From: Monocercomonoides exilis
Lineage: Eukaryota > Preaxostyla > Oxymonadida > Polymastigidae
Length of the DNA stretch: 64,000 bases
Assembly (NCBI GenBank): GCA_001643675.2
Contig: LSRY02000008.1
Coordinates: forward strand, 1,251,501-1,315,500
Direction of reading: 5' to 3'
Below the pieces are notes generated by a model. The model saw only the letters and a list, made by a program, of their open reading frames with translations. It had not been told where the DNA came from and ran no database searches. The position numbers and the translations under genes were made by a program. Shown piece by piece: positions 33,014 through 44,611 of the stretch; position 1 is the first letter of the stretch; each line of letters begins with the position of its first letter.

Positions 33014-33475
33014 TCACTTTTTTTCCCCTTCAACCCCGCTTCTCTTTCTTATCAAACATAAGCCCACAAAAACTTTTCCACCTTGCTCCGCCTCATATGA
33101 ACTCCTCCTCTCTCTCTGCATTTGAAAATAAAAAAAAATCTCCTCCACATATCTCTCCATTTCTCGTCCTCTCCTCCAATAAATATATTCCATTCGCTTC
33201 ACCCATCTTCTGCCCTTCTTATCTTCCCTCTTATCCCACCTCCAACACATCAAATTCCTTTTCTCAAATAATAAACACAATTCCCACACCTTCCAACTCA
33301 CAAAAATCGAAAAAACAATCCCTCCAAACCTCATCCCAATCCATCTCCCAAACATCCATTTTGCCTCTGAAATATCACAAAAATACCTCTTTTCCACAAA
33401 AAATACCTTTAATCGTTCCATTCCCTCTCTAAACCCTGCCTCCTCCAAGAACTCAACTCCTTCACCCCACACCAC
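33014..33475 (-). CDS. Candidate hypothetical protein (unit 2)
   Basis: 153 codons rich in Trp, Arg, Lys and Glu, on the purine-rich strand. The frame contains a GTATTT...TTTCAG stretch that could be a short intron, and a GTGAGA at its 3' end that could be a donor. Family not recognised. Purine-rich composition alone can keep frames open, so coding status is uncertain. Confidence 0.3.
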   Translation of the reverse strand: MVWGEGVEFLEEAGFREGMERLKVFFVEKRYFCDISEAKWMFGRWIGMRFGGIVFSIFVSWKVWELCLLFEKRNLMCWRWDKREDKKGRRWVKRMEYIYWRRGREMERYVEEIFFYFQMQRERRSSYEAEQGGKVFVGLCLIRKRSGVEGEKK

Positions 33476-33702
33476 AAATCCATCCTTTTACAACCACATT
33501 GTCTTCATATGCCCATTCAGCCACGGCACATCGAGTTGTGCTCCTTTTCTTTTGTGGCTCTTATTCGTTATGGAAAATGATCAAGAAATGTCAAACGCTC
33601 AGAAACTGTCAACGGGGTCAGATTCCGAAGCTAAAACAAAGGCAGATTGACTAAGTGAAATATTTCCAGTGAAAAGGTTGAGTATTACAAAAGAATATCT
33701 GT

Positions 33703-33924
33703 TTGATGGAAGATGAAATTGTTCATTTTGATTGTTGGAATACTGGGGAGCAACAATATTTTCGATGGAAATGCAGAATTTTCAATGTATGTATTTTATA
33801 TTTTTCTGTTGATTGTGAAGATATTTCTATCCGTATCCTCTCCAAAGTCGTGATTCAGACGATTTATAAAAAATGGACAATCTATTCTTTGCAGAGCAGA
33901 ACAGCGAGGAAGGGAGCCAAATGA
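33703..33924 (+). CDS. Small hypothetical protein (unit 2)
   Basis: Copy of 21565-21786 with one Thr to Ile change. Confidence 0.33.
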   Translation: MMEDEIVHFDCWNTGEQQYFRWKCRIFNVCILYFSVDCEDISIRILSKVVIQTIYKKWTIYSLQSRTARKGAK

Positions 33925-34283
33925 TACCTTACAAATATATTAGAGCCTGAATGTATTTTGTCATAAATATTTAAGTGACTTATTATAGACTCAGCATGCG
34001 CGATGGATAGAAATTTGATGAAAAATGAATTTTAATGGAGCAGAAATCAACGGGGTCGAAAGACATCCAAGGCCAAAAGGAAGAACAGCCAAATTCAATG
34101 AAAAGGGAACGTTTTTAAAAAGAGGAAGAGGACATTTTCATTTTTAAGTTTGTTGGGGAGATTGGGGCAAATGACTGAAACAGGAGATTAGAGACAGCTG
34201 CAGCAGAACAAGGTGCCTTTCTTGGGATGAGAAGGGCAAGACATTGCTTTTATGGACTGAGGGGAGCGATGGAACTGGATTAG

Positions 34284-34745
34284 ATTACTTGGGTTGAGAG
34301 GCGAAAATACGAGAAAAACGGACAGTTTGGCGTTATACAAGCAGCTGAGGAAAATTACAGGCAAAATGGATTTGAGTCATTTTGCCTTTGTCTTCAGCCT
34401 TATGTCATCGAAGGGTTATCCATTGAATCAGAGAACGAGGCCGTGATGCTGAGAATATCTTCTGACAGAAGGTATATAGTATTCAAACTTGACAATAACA
34501 TCGCATTCACCATCTTCATCATCTTCATCTCTATCATCGCCATCATCGCTGTCATTATCTTCTTCTTCATTAAAAATTTTATTGAAGCATTTTTATTATT
34601 TGTGTATTATTTGAGTGGAATCAGCGCCAAGAATTGGAAAAAAGCAAATTTTTTGAAGCAGAACAGAATCGATTTCATTGATGTTGAGATTGGCAGCGGA
34701 AACAGAAAAGGCGAATTTTGTTGGCAGAAAAGAACAATAATTTGA
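34284..34745 (+). CDS. Hypothetical single-pass membrane protein (unit 2)
   Basis: Copy of 22146-22607, with the same in-frame TAG just upstream and the same hydrophobic stretch; the first ATG is near 34443. Confidence 0.38.
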   Translation: MTWVERRKYEKNGQFGVIQAAEENYRQNGFESFCLCLQPYVIEGLSIESENEAVMLRISSDRRYIVFKLDNNIAFTIFIIFISIIAIIAVIIFFFIKNFIEAFLLFVYYLSGISAKNWKKANFLKQNRIDFIDVEIGSGNRKGEFCWQKRTII

Positions 34746-35287
34746 GAGGCTTTTGAAGAAGAAGAAAGTGTGTGAAGATTGGCAATAAATATATTTCAGA
34801 GTTTGTTTTGTATTATTTTTTTTCTCCAATTTTTCACATATTTATTTTATATTTTTGAGGGATTAAGATTTATGGAAGGATGTTTTCAGGGAATGAATGA
34901 ACATGGGGAAAAGAGCACATTTGATGCTTTTGAGAAAGCAGGCAACACAATTTTTTTGAGAATATCGAAGAATGAGCCAGAGGTATTAAATGAAATGAAT
35001 GGAAGAGGAGGGCTTTGAAGGTTTATGTTGAATTTTGAAAAAGAAGAAGGGGAATCAACAGAAAAGAATAATCGGAAAATTGAAGAAATGGCTGAAGAAG
35101 AATTTTGACAAAAATTCGAGAAGAAGAAGGAGGAGGAGAAAAGGAAGAAGATTGCAAAAAGAAAATGGAACTGGTTTTTCATATTTTGTATTACATTTTA
35201 AATATTTTTTATATTTTTTCTTTATATTTTTAATTGATAATAGGGACTTTTGCATGAATATTCAAAAGCGATGAATGCGAATGGAAT

Positions 35288-37615
35288 ATGGAAAAAAAGC
35301 AGAAAATTGAAACAAAAGGTAAAAAAGAGATGTGGGGAAGCCATGATGATCAGAAGGGGAAGAAGAAGCAGAAAAATGAGCACAGCCATATTGAGATATT
35401 TTGCAACGTTGTGCTAAAGGCGTTGAGAAGAGAAGGTTGCGTTGAAGAAAGAATTTCAGTGAATGAATCGCGTTTCTCATCTTCTTCCCCATTCTTCTTT
35501 TCACCTTCCATTCCCCTTATATCCCTCTTTCATTTGACATTTTTCAATATTTCAACAGCATCTTCAGATTGCCCATCTCCAACAATTACGTCAACCCAAA
35601 CATCAAGTTTTATGAATAGTTGCTCATTCTTGTCTGTTAATGATGCATATGATGGCGGAATTGTACCTTCACTCAACAATCCCTTGGCTTCTTTAACTGC
35701 CTCAAACACCTCGTTTGTGGGATGTTATCGGACAAGAAATGTTGTTTGCGAAGGAACTGCAGAAGTTCCATTGAAGCCAGACAGACAGAATGAAACATTC
35801 AATGGAGCTAATTCATTTATTTGGTGTGAATGGAATGGATCGAGTACGACCGGAACAAGCGATTCTATTTCAGATGGAATATCGAGTGGCGGGGCAATCT
35901 GCATGTATGGCCAATCAAATGCCACTGTTTCTATTAAGCACTGCTCATTCAACGACTGCTATGCCTATTATGATGGAGGGGGGGTCATGTGTGCAAAAAT
36001 CAAATCGGTTGAGATTATTAACAACACGTTCAACTCATGCACCGCAAAAACTTGGGCTGGTGGAGGGATGTGCATTTATACGATTTCAACATGTGTTCGG
36101 ATCAGCGGATGTGAGTTTCAGAAATGTTCTTCTTATGGCTGGGGAGGAGGACTTTATCTCGACAATTTTCAGGTTTCAGGAACAGATTGCATTGGAGAAG
36201 AAAATGGAGAAGGGGAAAGTGCGTGTGTGTTTGACTGCTGTTTCACTTCATGCTCAGTTACAAATTCGCAAGGTGGGGGCATGCGTTGTGCCACTGTTCC
36301 TGCAACGCAATTCAAAATGAGGAGCATTCAGTTTTTTTCATGTTCTGCACGGCAAGAAGGTGGAGGATTGTGTTTACATCCAAATCGAGCAACATCACAG
36401 AAAGATGTAATTTATTGTTATTTTTTGTTCTTCCATGAATGCAAATGCTCTGCAGCCACTCCATATGGGCATGATGTGATGTATTATGATTACTACAGTG
36501 TATATTTATCTCAAAATAATCCGTTCTATGAATGTTACACCACAAACACAGATGACCAGAGAGTGTGCTACGGATATAATTATACGGATTCTAAGGGTTG
36601 GACATATCAGCACACAGATAAGAAGGATTGGCTGAAGAGAGGGATTCTCAACCGATTTGTGGCAGTGAGTGGAGGTGGTGAAGAAGAGTTATGTGGACTG
36701 GATGAGTCAAGTGCATGCCGAACCATTGGTGTTGCAGTTGAAAAGAGCGTGATCCAGGTGAGCCTGTCAGTCACGCTGATGGACGGGAATCACACGAGCG
36801 AGACAACAACTATTAATATTGAGACAAAGAAGATTTCGGTCATTGGGAAAGGCAAAGATAAGAGTTCGATTGGAACAGGAGCCCTTTCATCAACTGGAGC
36901 GCTGTTCAGTGTGACAACAGGCCAACTTGGTTTATTGCACATGAAGGTTGATTGCAACTCAAATGCAAATCCTTCTTCGCCGAGCGTGGTTGTGGTGTCT
37001 GATGGGGGTGGGTCACTCTCGTTGGAGGATGTTGTGATCACCACGAGTAAAACAGGAGACTATGTGATGTCGTCGTCAGTGTTTGTGGTGCCGCTGTCGC
37101 AGCTGTCGATGGTTGATGTGGAGATAACAGATATGAATGTCTCAAAATCATTGTTCTCTGAGCCGGATCTCTCTTCTTCTTCTTCTTCTACTTCTTCTTC
37201 ATTGTCGTCATTGTCGTCATCTGCATTGTATCTGACAGCCACAGCATCAGGAGATAGCGTGCTGGCGAATGTGAAGGTGACGAATGTGAAGTTGACTGAA
37301 GGAGATGGGGTGGTTGTGGCAAAGAGTGTGAAGGCAGGAGAGACGTTCGGGATGATGAGCACGAGAACAGAAGGGGGGCAGAGTGGTTGTATGTTTGGGA
37401 AGGGCGATTTTGAGATGAATTTTTGGTCACATGTGAAATTGGAGGGAAGAATAAAAAATCATAAGTGCGTTGCGATTTTGTTTCTGTTTTGCTGCAACTC
37501 GTGCAACCCACATAAAATAAGCACCATCACTGCTGCAAAACTCGAAATCTCCTGTTTTATCGAGGAGCAGAAAATCGGGTTTATTTGTGAAAAGGAAAGG
37601 AAGAAAGGTGAGTAA
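35288..37615 (+). CDS. Beta-helix (Pmp-like) protein, longest copy (P3 left)
   Basis: 775 codons from ATG 35288 to TAA 37615. A Lys/Glu-rich N-terminus (1-58) precedes the family block SVNESRFSS. Helix repeats follow (GGAICM, GGGVMCA, GGGMCIY, GGGLYLD, GGGMRCA, GGGLCLH), then HECKCSAATPYGHD, ECYTTNTD, a second helix start CGLDESSACRTIG and a Ser-rich linker. Unlike other copies it continues into a third segment (LYLTATASGDSVLANVKV, GETFGMMSTRTEGGQSGC). That resembles further helix coils, so the other copies are probably 3' truncated. The last 40 residues include a short hydrophobic CVAILFLFCC, then AT-rich flank, so this copy may be truncated too. Confidence 0.7.
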   Translation: MEKKQKIETKGKKEMWGSHDDQKGKKKQKNEHSHIEIFCNVVLKALRREGCVEERISVNESRFSSSSPFFFSPSIPLISLFHLTFFNISTASSDCPSPTITSTQTSSFMNSCSFLSVNDAYDGGIVPSLNNPLASLTASNTSFVGCYRTRNVVCEGTAEVPLKPDRQNETFNGANSFIWCEWNGSSTTGTSDSISDGISSGGAICMYGQSNATVSIKHCSFNDCYAYYDGGGVMCAKIKSVEIINNTFNSCTAKTWAGGGMCIYTISTCVRISGCEFQKCSSYGWGGGLYLDNFQVSGTDCIGEENGEGESACVFDCCFTSCSVTNSQGGGMRCATVPATQFKMRSIQFFSCSARQEGGGLCLHPNRATSQKDVIYCYFLFFHECKCSAATPYGHDVMYYDYYSVYLSQNNPFYECYTTNTDDQRVCYGYNYTDSKGWTYQHTDKKDWLKRGILNRFVAVSGGGEEELCGLDESSACRTIGVAVEKSVIQVSLSVTLMDGNHTSETTTINIETKKISVIGKGKDKSSIGTGALSSTGALFSVTTGQLGLLHMKVDCNSNANPSSPSVVVVSDGGGSLSLEDVVITTSKTGDYVMSSSVFVVPLSQLSMVDVEITDMNVSKSLFSEPDLSSSSSSTSSSLSSLSSSALYLTATASGDSVLANVKVTNVKLTEGDGVVVAKSVKAGETFGMMSTRTEGGQSGCMFGKGDFEMNFWSHVKLEGRIKNHKCVAILFLFCCNSCNPHKISTITAAKLEISCFIEEQKIGFICEKERKKGE

Positions 37616-40471
37616 TTTGATGGAACATGAACGATTTATTTTTTCTTTGAAAAAAAAAGAGTATTCGAATTATTTTGCCATTTTCGATGTTTTGCAGAAA
37701 CAAAAAGTGGACAAGTTTCTTTGTTGAATCCTTCTTTTTTTTTTTCAATGAAAAAATTCATATGATTTTTATTTTTTCATTCATTAGCCAACTGCTTTTG
37801 AATGATTTTTTAGACTACAATAGTTATTAAAAATATATATCGATCTTTTCTTTTTCATTCTTTTTTTTTCAAATGAGATTTTCACAACATTTTTTTATTA
37901 CAAAATGAAAAAATCAAACAGTTCCCTTGTTTGAAAAGAAATATGAAATTTCGGAACAAACTGTTGAAGAACTTCAAAAATGATTTGTTGATGAACAAAC
38001 AAACAAATGGATGAATGAATGGATGAAAAACGCCAGACAATAGTATTTTCACAGCAACTGATGAATGAAAAAGGAAAACGATAACTTTTTTTTTGTATTT
38101 TTGTCAAATAATATCAAACTCTTCTGATTTATCAATCATTCATTTTCATTTTGACAGGGAGAAAAAATGAAAATAATTATTCATTGAGAAATCAGATGAA
38201 TTAGAAAATGGGTTTTATCATGATTTTGATGAGAAACATTTATCAAAATGAAAAATATGAATCAAAAAATAAATGAAATCTTTTTTATTAGAAATGATTA
38301 TTTTTCATTGATATTTAACTATATATCCTTTTTTATATCAACCATAAGGCACTCATTGGCTTTCAAAATCATGATTTCAAAATTAATCACCCATATTGAT
38401 TTTTTCCGAATTGAATGTTTGTTTTTTGTTTATTTTGTTTTCTTCTTCTTTTTTATCAAAACAAATTATTCTTTCACAAAACGATGAAAAAGAAGTTTTT
38501 GAAATTCATCAACACCGATTCATTTGTTCTTTTTATGTTTTTGTTTTCCAATTTCAATTTTGATAGTTTATTTTGATGAGGGAGGTTGTTCATCTTATCT
38601 CACAAGTTTTCTGTCAAAAACGTCGATTTGAAATTGAGATTGGGACACTTTGAAATGGACACTTGAAAGTGATAACAACATTGTGACAGTTCATTATTTG
38701 ACTTTTTCTTTCTCAAATAAAAAGTCTTATTAATAATTGAAAAGCCTATTTCACTTCTATTGAATATTCACAAATCAATCTCGAAAAGCTGTGTTATTAT
38801 CCATTCTCCAAATCATTTTCTGATCTCAAAAATCATTTTCCATATTCATCTCGATTATTACTTTTCATTTGGTTAAAAAAATAAGGATTCGGTTTTCTAT
38901 CTTATTTTATAATGATTTATTTTTGAAATATCTCAAACGCGAAATTTTCATGCTATGTCGAACGTTTCTTATTCTTTTATCATTTTCACTTTTAAACTTT
39001 TTATTAAATCGAAAATAAAAAGTTTTGTTGAAATAATGAATATTCTATTTCTATCAACTTGAGTTGTTTCATGAGTTTGATCAAAAACCTTTGAAATAAT
39101 ACAAATAACATTTTGATTTCTTCATTAGCGACTTTTCAGAAAGAATAATGATATAATTGAGATAATAAATCAAATCCACAAATATAGAACCAAATGAAAA
39201 GAAATAATCGAGATGAATATGGAAAATGATTTGTGAGATCAGAAAATGATTTGGAGAATGGATAATCACGCGGCTTTTCGAGATTGATTTGTGAATATTC
39301 AATAGAAGTGAAATAGGCTTGTCAATTATTAATAAGACTTTATATTTGAGAAAGAAAAAGTCAAATAATGAACTGTCACAATGTTGTTATCACTTTCAAG
39401 TGTCCATTTCAAAGTGTCCCAATCTCAATTTCAAATCGACGTTTTTGACAGAAAACTTGTGAGATAAGATGAACAACCTCCCTCATCAAAATAAACTATC
39501 AAAATTGAAATTGGAAAACAAAAACATAAAAAGAACAAATGAATCGGTGTTGATGAATTTCAAAAACTTCTTTTTCATCGTTTTGTGAAAGAATAATTTG
39601 TTTTGATAAAAAAGAAGAAGAAAACAAAATAAACAAAAAACAAACATTCAATTCGGAAAAAATCAATATGGGTGATTAATTTTGAAATCATGATTTTGAA
39701 AGCCAATGAGTGCCTTATGGTTGATATAAAAAAGGATATATAGTTAAATATCAATGAAAAATAATCATTTCTAATAAAAAAGATTTCATTTATTTTTTGA
39801 TTCATATTTTTCATTTTGATAAATGTTTCTCATCAAAATCATGATAAAACCCATTTTCTAATTCCTCTGATTTCTCAATGAATAATTATTTTCATTTTTT
39901 CTCCCTGTCAAAATGAAAATGAATGATTGATAAATCAGAAGAGTTTGATATTATTTGACAAAAATACAAAAAAAAAGTTATCGTTTTCCTTTTTCATTCA
40001 TCAGTTGCTGTGAAAATGCTCTTGTCTGGTAATTTTCATCCTTTCCATATTTTCATCCATTCATCCATTCATTCATCCATTTGCTTGTTTGTTCATCAAC
40101 AAATCATTTTTGAAGTTCTTCAACAGTTTGTTCCGAAATTTCATATTTCTTTTCAAACAAGGGAACTGTTTGATTTTTTCATTTTGTAATAAAAAAATGT
40201 TGTGAAAATCTCATTTGAAAAAAAAAGAATAAAAAAGAAAAGATCGATATATATTTTTAATAACTATTGTAGTCTAAAAAATCATTCAAAAGCAGTTGGC
40301 TAATGAATGAAAAAATAAAAATCATATGAATTTTTTCATTGAAAAAAAAAAAGAAGGATTCAACAAAGAAACTTGTCCACTTTTTGTTTCTGCAAAACAT
40401 CGAAAATGGCAAAATAATTCGAATACTCTTTTTTTTTCAAAGAAAAAATAAATCGTTCATGTTCCATCAAA
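37616..40471. other. AT-rich non-coding centre of palindrome P3
   Basis: AT-rich sequence between the two convergent 775-codon genes. A TGGGTGATT-type element end (reading AATCACCCA followed by TA) lies near 38371-38393 and is mirrored near 39670-39692. No convincing gene. Confidence 0.65.
38875..39187. other. Spacer at the axis of palindrome P3
   Basis: About 313 bp, not self-complementary. Near its right side (about 39127-39152) it has GCGACTTTTCAGAAAGAAT, which matches one end of the 253-bp element found at the P2 axis. No matching second end is visible. Confidence 0.7.
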
Positions 40472-42799
40472 TTACTCACCTTTCTTCCTTTCCTTTTCAC
40501 AAATAAACCCGATTTTCTGCTCCTCGATAAAACAGGAGATTTCGAGTTTTGCAGCAGTGATGGTGCTTATTTTATGTGGGTTGCACGAGTTGCAGCAAAA
40601 CAGAAACAAAATCGCAACGCACTTATGATTTTTTATTCTTCCCTCCAATTTCACATGTGACCAAAAATTCATCTCAAAATCGCCCTTCCCAAACATACAA
40701 CCACTCTGCCCCCCTTCTGTTCTCGTGCTCATCATCCCGAACGTCTCTCCTGCCTTCACACTCTTTGCCACAACCACCCCATCTCCTTCAGTCAACTTCA
40801 CATTCGTCACCTTCACATTCGCCAGCACGCTATCTCCTGATGCTGTGGCTGTCAGATACAATGCAGATGACGACAATGACGACAATGAAGAAGAAGTAGA
40901 AGAAGAAGAAGAAGAGAGATCCGGCTCAGAGAACAATGATTTTGAGACATTCATATCTGTTATCTCCACATCAACCATCGACAGCTGCGACAGCGGCACC
41001 ACAAACACTGACGACGACATCACATAGTCTCCTGTTTTACTCGTGGTGATCACAACATCCTCCAACGAGAGTGACCCACCCCCATCAGACACCACAACCA
41101 CGCTCGGCGAAGAAGGATTTGCATTTGAGTTGCAATCAACCTTCATGTGCAATAAACCAAGGTGACCTGTCGTCACACTGAACAGCGCTCCAGTTGATGA
41201 AAGGGCTCCTGTTCCAATCGAACTTTTATCTTTGCCTTTCCCAATGACCGAAATCTTCTTTGTCTCAATATTAATAGTTGTTGTCTCGCTCGTGTGATTC
41301 CCGTCCATCAGCGTGACTGACAGGCTCACCTGGATCACGCTCTTTTCAACTGCAACACCAATGGTTCGGCATGCACTTGACTCATCCAGTCCACATAACT
41401 CTTCTTCACCACCTCCACTCACTGCCACAAATCGGTTGAGAATCCCTCTCTTCAGCCAATCCTTCTTATCTGTGTGCTGATATGTCCAACCCTTAGAATC
41501 CGTATAATTATATCCGTAGCACACTCTCTGGTCATCTGTGTTTGTGGTGTAACATTCATAGAACGGATTATTTTGAGATAAATATACACTGTAGTAATCA
41601 TAATACATCACATCATGCCCATATGGAGTGGCTGCAGAGCATTTGCATTCATGGAAGAACAAAAAATAACAATAAATTACATCTTTCTGTGATGTTGCTC
41701 GATTTGGATGTAAACACAATCCTCCACCTTCTTGCCGTGCAGAACATGAAAAAAACTGAATGCTCCTCATTTTGAATTGCGTTGCAGGAACAGTGGCACA
41801 ACGCATGCCCCCACCTTGCGAATTTGTAACTGAGCATGAAGTGAAACAGCAGTCAAACACACACGCACTTTCCCCTTCTCCATTTTCTTCTCCAATGCAA
41901 TCTGTTCCTGAAACCTGAAAATTGTCGAGATAAAGTCCTCCTCCCCAGCCATAAGAAGAACATTTCTGAAACTCACATCCGCTGATCCGAACACATGTTG
42001 AAATCGTATAAATGCACATCCCTCCACCAGCCCAAGTTTTTGCGGTGCATGAGTTGAACGTGTTGTTAATAATCTCAACCGATTTGATTTTTGCACACAT
42101 GACCCCCCCTCCATCATAATAGGCATAGCAGTCGTTGAATGAGCAGTGCTTAATAGAAACAGTGGCATTTGATTGGCCATACATGCAGATTGCCCCGCCA
42201 CTCGATATTCCATCTGAAATAGAATCGCTTGTTCCGGTCGTACTCGATCCATTCCATTCACACCAAATAAATGAATTAGCTCCATTGAATGTTTCATTCT
42301 GTCTGTCTGGCTTCAATGGAACTTCTGCAGTTCCTTCGCAAACAACATTTCTTGTCCGATAACATCCCACAAACGAGGTGTTTGAGGCAGTTAAAGAAGC
42401 CAAGGGATTGTTGAGTGAAGGTACAATTCCGCCATCATATGCATCATTAACAGACAAGAATGAGCAACTATTCATAAAACTTGATGTTTGGGTTGACGTA
42501 ATTGTTGGAGATGGGCAATCTGAAGATGCTGTTGAAATATTGAAAAATGTCAAATGAAAGAGGGATATAAGGGGAATGGAAGGTGAAAAGAAGAATGGGG
42601 AAGAAGATGAGAAACGCGATTCATTCACTGAAATTCTTTCTTCAACGCAACCTTCTCTTCTCAACGCCTTTAGCACAACGTTGCAAAATATCTCAATATG
42701 GCTGTGCTCATTTTTCTGCTTCTTCTTCCCCTTCTGATCATCATGGCTTCCCCACATCTCTTTTTTACCTTTTGTTTCAATTTTCTGCTTTTTTTCCAT
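40472..42799 (-). CDS. Beta-helix (Pmp-like) protein, longest copy (P3 right)
   Basis: Mirror of 35288-37615, 775 codons. The only protein difference I see is His for Gln in the TTGxLGLLH block. It converges on its twin across the AT-rich centre. Confidence 0.7.
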   Translation of the reverse strand: MEKKQKIETKGKKEMWGSHDDQKGKKKQKNEHSHIEIFCNVVLKALRREGCVEERISVNESRFSSSSPFFFSPSIPLISLFHLTFFNISTASSDCPSPTITSTQTSSFMNSCSFLSVNDAYDGGIVPSLNNPLASLTASNTSFVGCYRTRNVVCEGTAEVPLKPDRQNETFNGANSFIWCEWNGSSTTGTSDSISDGISSGGAICMYGQSNATVSIKHCSFNDCYAYYDGGGVMCAKIKSVEIINNTFNSCTAKTWAGGGMCIYTISTCVRISGCEFQKCSSYGWGGGLYLDNFQVSGTDCIGEENGEGESACVFDCCFTSCSVTNSQGGGMRCATVPATQFKMRSIQFFSCSARQEGGGLCLHPNRATSQKDVIYCYFLFFHECKCSAATPYGHDVMYYDYYSVYLSQNNPFYECYTTNTDDQRVCYGYNYTDSKGWTYQHTDKKDWLKRGILNRFVAVSGGGEEELCGLDESSACRTIGVAVEKSVIQVSLSVTLMDGNHTSETTTINIETKKISVIGKGKDKSSIGTGALSSTGALFSVTTGHLGLLHMKVDCNSNANPSSPSVVVVSDGGGSLSLEDVVITTSKTGDYVMSSSVFVVPLSQLSMVDVEITDMNVSKSLFSEPDLSSSSSSTSSSLSSLSSSALYLTATASGDSVLANVKVTNVKLTEGDGVVVAKSVKAGETFGMMSTRTEGGQSGCMFGKGDFEMNFWSHVKLEGRIKNHKCVAILFLFCCNSCNPHKISTITAAKLEISCFIEEQKIGFICEKERKKGE

Positions 42800-43341
42800 A
42801 TTCCATTCGCATTCATCGCTTTTGAATATTCATGCAAAAGTCCCTATTATCAATTAAAAATATAAAGAAAAAATATAAAAAATATTTAAAATGTAATACA
42901 AAATATGAAAAACCAGTTCCATTTTCTTTTTGCAATCTTCTTCCTTTTCTCCTCCTCCTTCTTCTTCTCGAATTTTTGTCAAAATTCTTCTTCAGCCATT
43001 TCTTCAATTTTCCGATTATTCTTTTCTGTTGATTCCCCTTCTTCTTTTTCAAAATTCAACATAAACCTTCAAAGCCCTCCTCTTCCATTCATTTCATTTA
43101 ATACCTCTGGCTCATTCTTCGATATTCTCAAAAAAATTGTGTTGCCTGATTTCTGAAATGCATCCAATGTGCTCTTTTCCCCATGTTCATTCATTCCCTG
43201 AAAACATCCTTCCATAAATCTTAATCCCTCAAAAATATAAAATAAATATGTGAAAAATTGGAGAAAAAAAATAATACAAAACAAACTCTGAAATATATTT
43301 ATTGCCAATCTTCACACACTTTCTTCTTCTTCAAAAGCCTC

Positions 43342-43803
43342 TCAAATTATTGTTCTTTTCTGCCAACAAAATTCGCCTTTTCTGTTTCCGCTGCCAATCT
43401 CAACATCAATGAAATCGATTCTGTTCTGCTTCAAAAAATTTGCTTTTTTCCAATTCTTGGCGCTGATTCCACTCAAATAATACACAAATAATAAAAATGC
43501 TTCAATAAAATTTTTAATGAAGAAGAAGATAATGACAGCGATGATGGCGATGATAGAGATGAAGATGATGAAGATGGTGAATGCGATGTTATTGTCAAGT
43601 TTGAATACTATATACCTTCTGTCAGAAGATATTCTCAGCATCACGGCCTCGTTCTCTGATTCAATGGATAACCCTTCGATGACATAAGGCTGAAGACAAA
43701 GGCAAAATGACTCAAATCCATTTTGCCTGTAATTTTCCTCAGCTGCTTGTATAACGCCAAACTGTCCGTTTTTCTCGTATTTTCGCCTCTCAACCCAAGT
43801 AAT
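43342..43803 (-). CDS. Hypothetical single-pass membrane protein (unit 3)
   Basis: Inverted copy of 22146-22607 with the same hydrophobic stretch and the same in-frame TAG upstream. Confidence 0.38.
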   Translation of the reverse strand: MTWVERRKYEKNGQFGVIQAAEENYRQNGFESFCLCLQPYVIEGLSIESENEAVMLRISSDRRYIVFKLDNNIAFTIFIIFISIIAIIAVIIFFFIKNFIEAFLLFVYYLSGISAKNWKKANFLKQNRIDFIDVEIGSGNRKGEFCWQKRTII

Positions 43804-44162
43804 CTAATCCAGTTCCATCGCTCCCCTCAGTCCATAAAAGCAATGTCTTGCCCTTCTCATCCCAAGAAAGGCACCTTGTTCTGCTGCAGCTGTCTCTAAT
43901 CTCCTGTTTCAGTCATTTGCCCCAATCTCCCCAACAAACTTAAAAATGAAAATGTCCTCTTCCTCTTTTTAAAAACGTTCCCTTTTCATTGAATTTGGCT
44001 GTTCTTCCTTTTGGCCTTGGATGTCTTTCGACCCCGTTGATTTCTGCTCCATTAAAATTCATTTTTCATCAAATTTCTATCCATCGCGCATGCTGAGTCT
44101 ATAATAAGTCACTTAAATATTTATGACAAAATACATTCAGGCTCTAATATATTTGTAAGGTA

Positions 44163-44384
44163 TCATTTGGCTCCCTTCCTCGCTGTTCTGCTCTGCAAAG
44201 AATAGATTGTCCATTTTTTATAAGTTGTCTGAATCACGACTTTGGAGAGGATACGGATAGAAATATCTTCACAATCAACAGAAAAATATAAAATACATAC
44301 ATTGAAAATTCTGCATTTCCATCGAAAATATTGTTGCTCCCCAGTATTCCAACAATCAAAATGAACAATTTCATCTTCCATCAA
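44163..44384 (-). CDS. Small hypothetical protein (unit 3)
   Basis: Inverted copy of 21565-21786. It carries the Thr allele of copy 1, not the Ile allele of its palindrome partner at 33703-33924. Confidence 0.33.
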   Translation of the reverse strand: MMEDEIVHFDCWNTGEQQYFRWKCRIFNVCILYFSVDCEDISIRILSKVVIQTTYKKWTIYSLQSRTARKGAK

Positions 44385-44611
44385 ACAGATATTCTTTTGT
44401 AATACTCAACCTTTTCACTGGAAATATTTCACTTAGTCAATCTGCCTTTGTTTTAGCTTCGGAATCTGACCCCGTTGACAGTTTCTGAGCGTTTGACATT
44501 TCTTGATCATTTTCCATAACGAATAAGAGCCACAAAAGAAAAGGAGCACAACTCGATGTGCCGTGGCTGAATGGGCATATGAAGACAATGTGGTTGTAAA
44601 AGGATGGATTT

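Larger units (their letters stand above)
31774..35100. repeat. 3.3-kb inter-gene unit, copy 2
   Basis: Direct repeat of 19635-22960 (offset about 12138), inside the left arm of P3, with scattered substitutions and one-base homopolymer differences. Confidence 0.92.
31424..38874. repeat. Palindrome P3, left arm
   Basis: Reverse complement of about 39188-46663 (coordinates sum to 78087 over most of the arm, 78062 close to the axis because of a 25-bp indel near 40030). It contains the 5' part of the chimeric beta-helix gene, unit copy 2 and the 775-codon gene. Confidence 0.94.
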
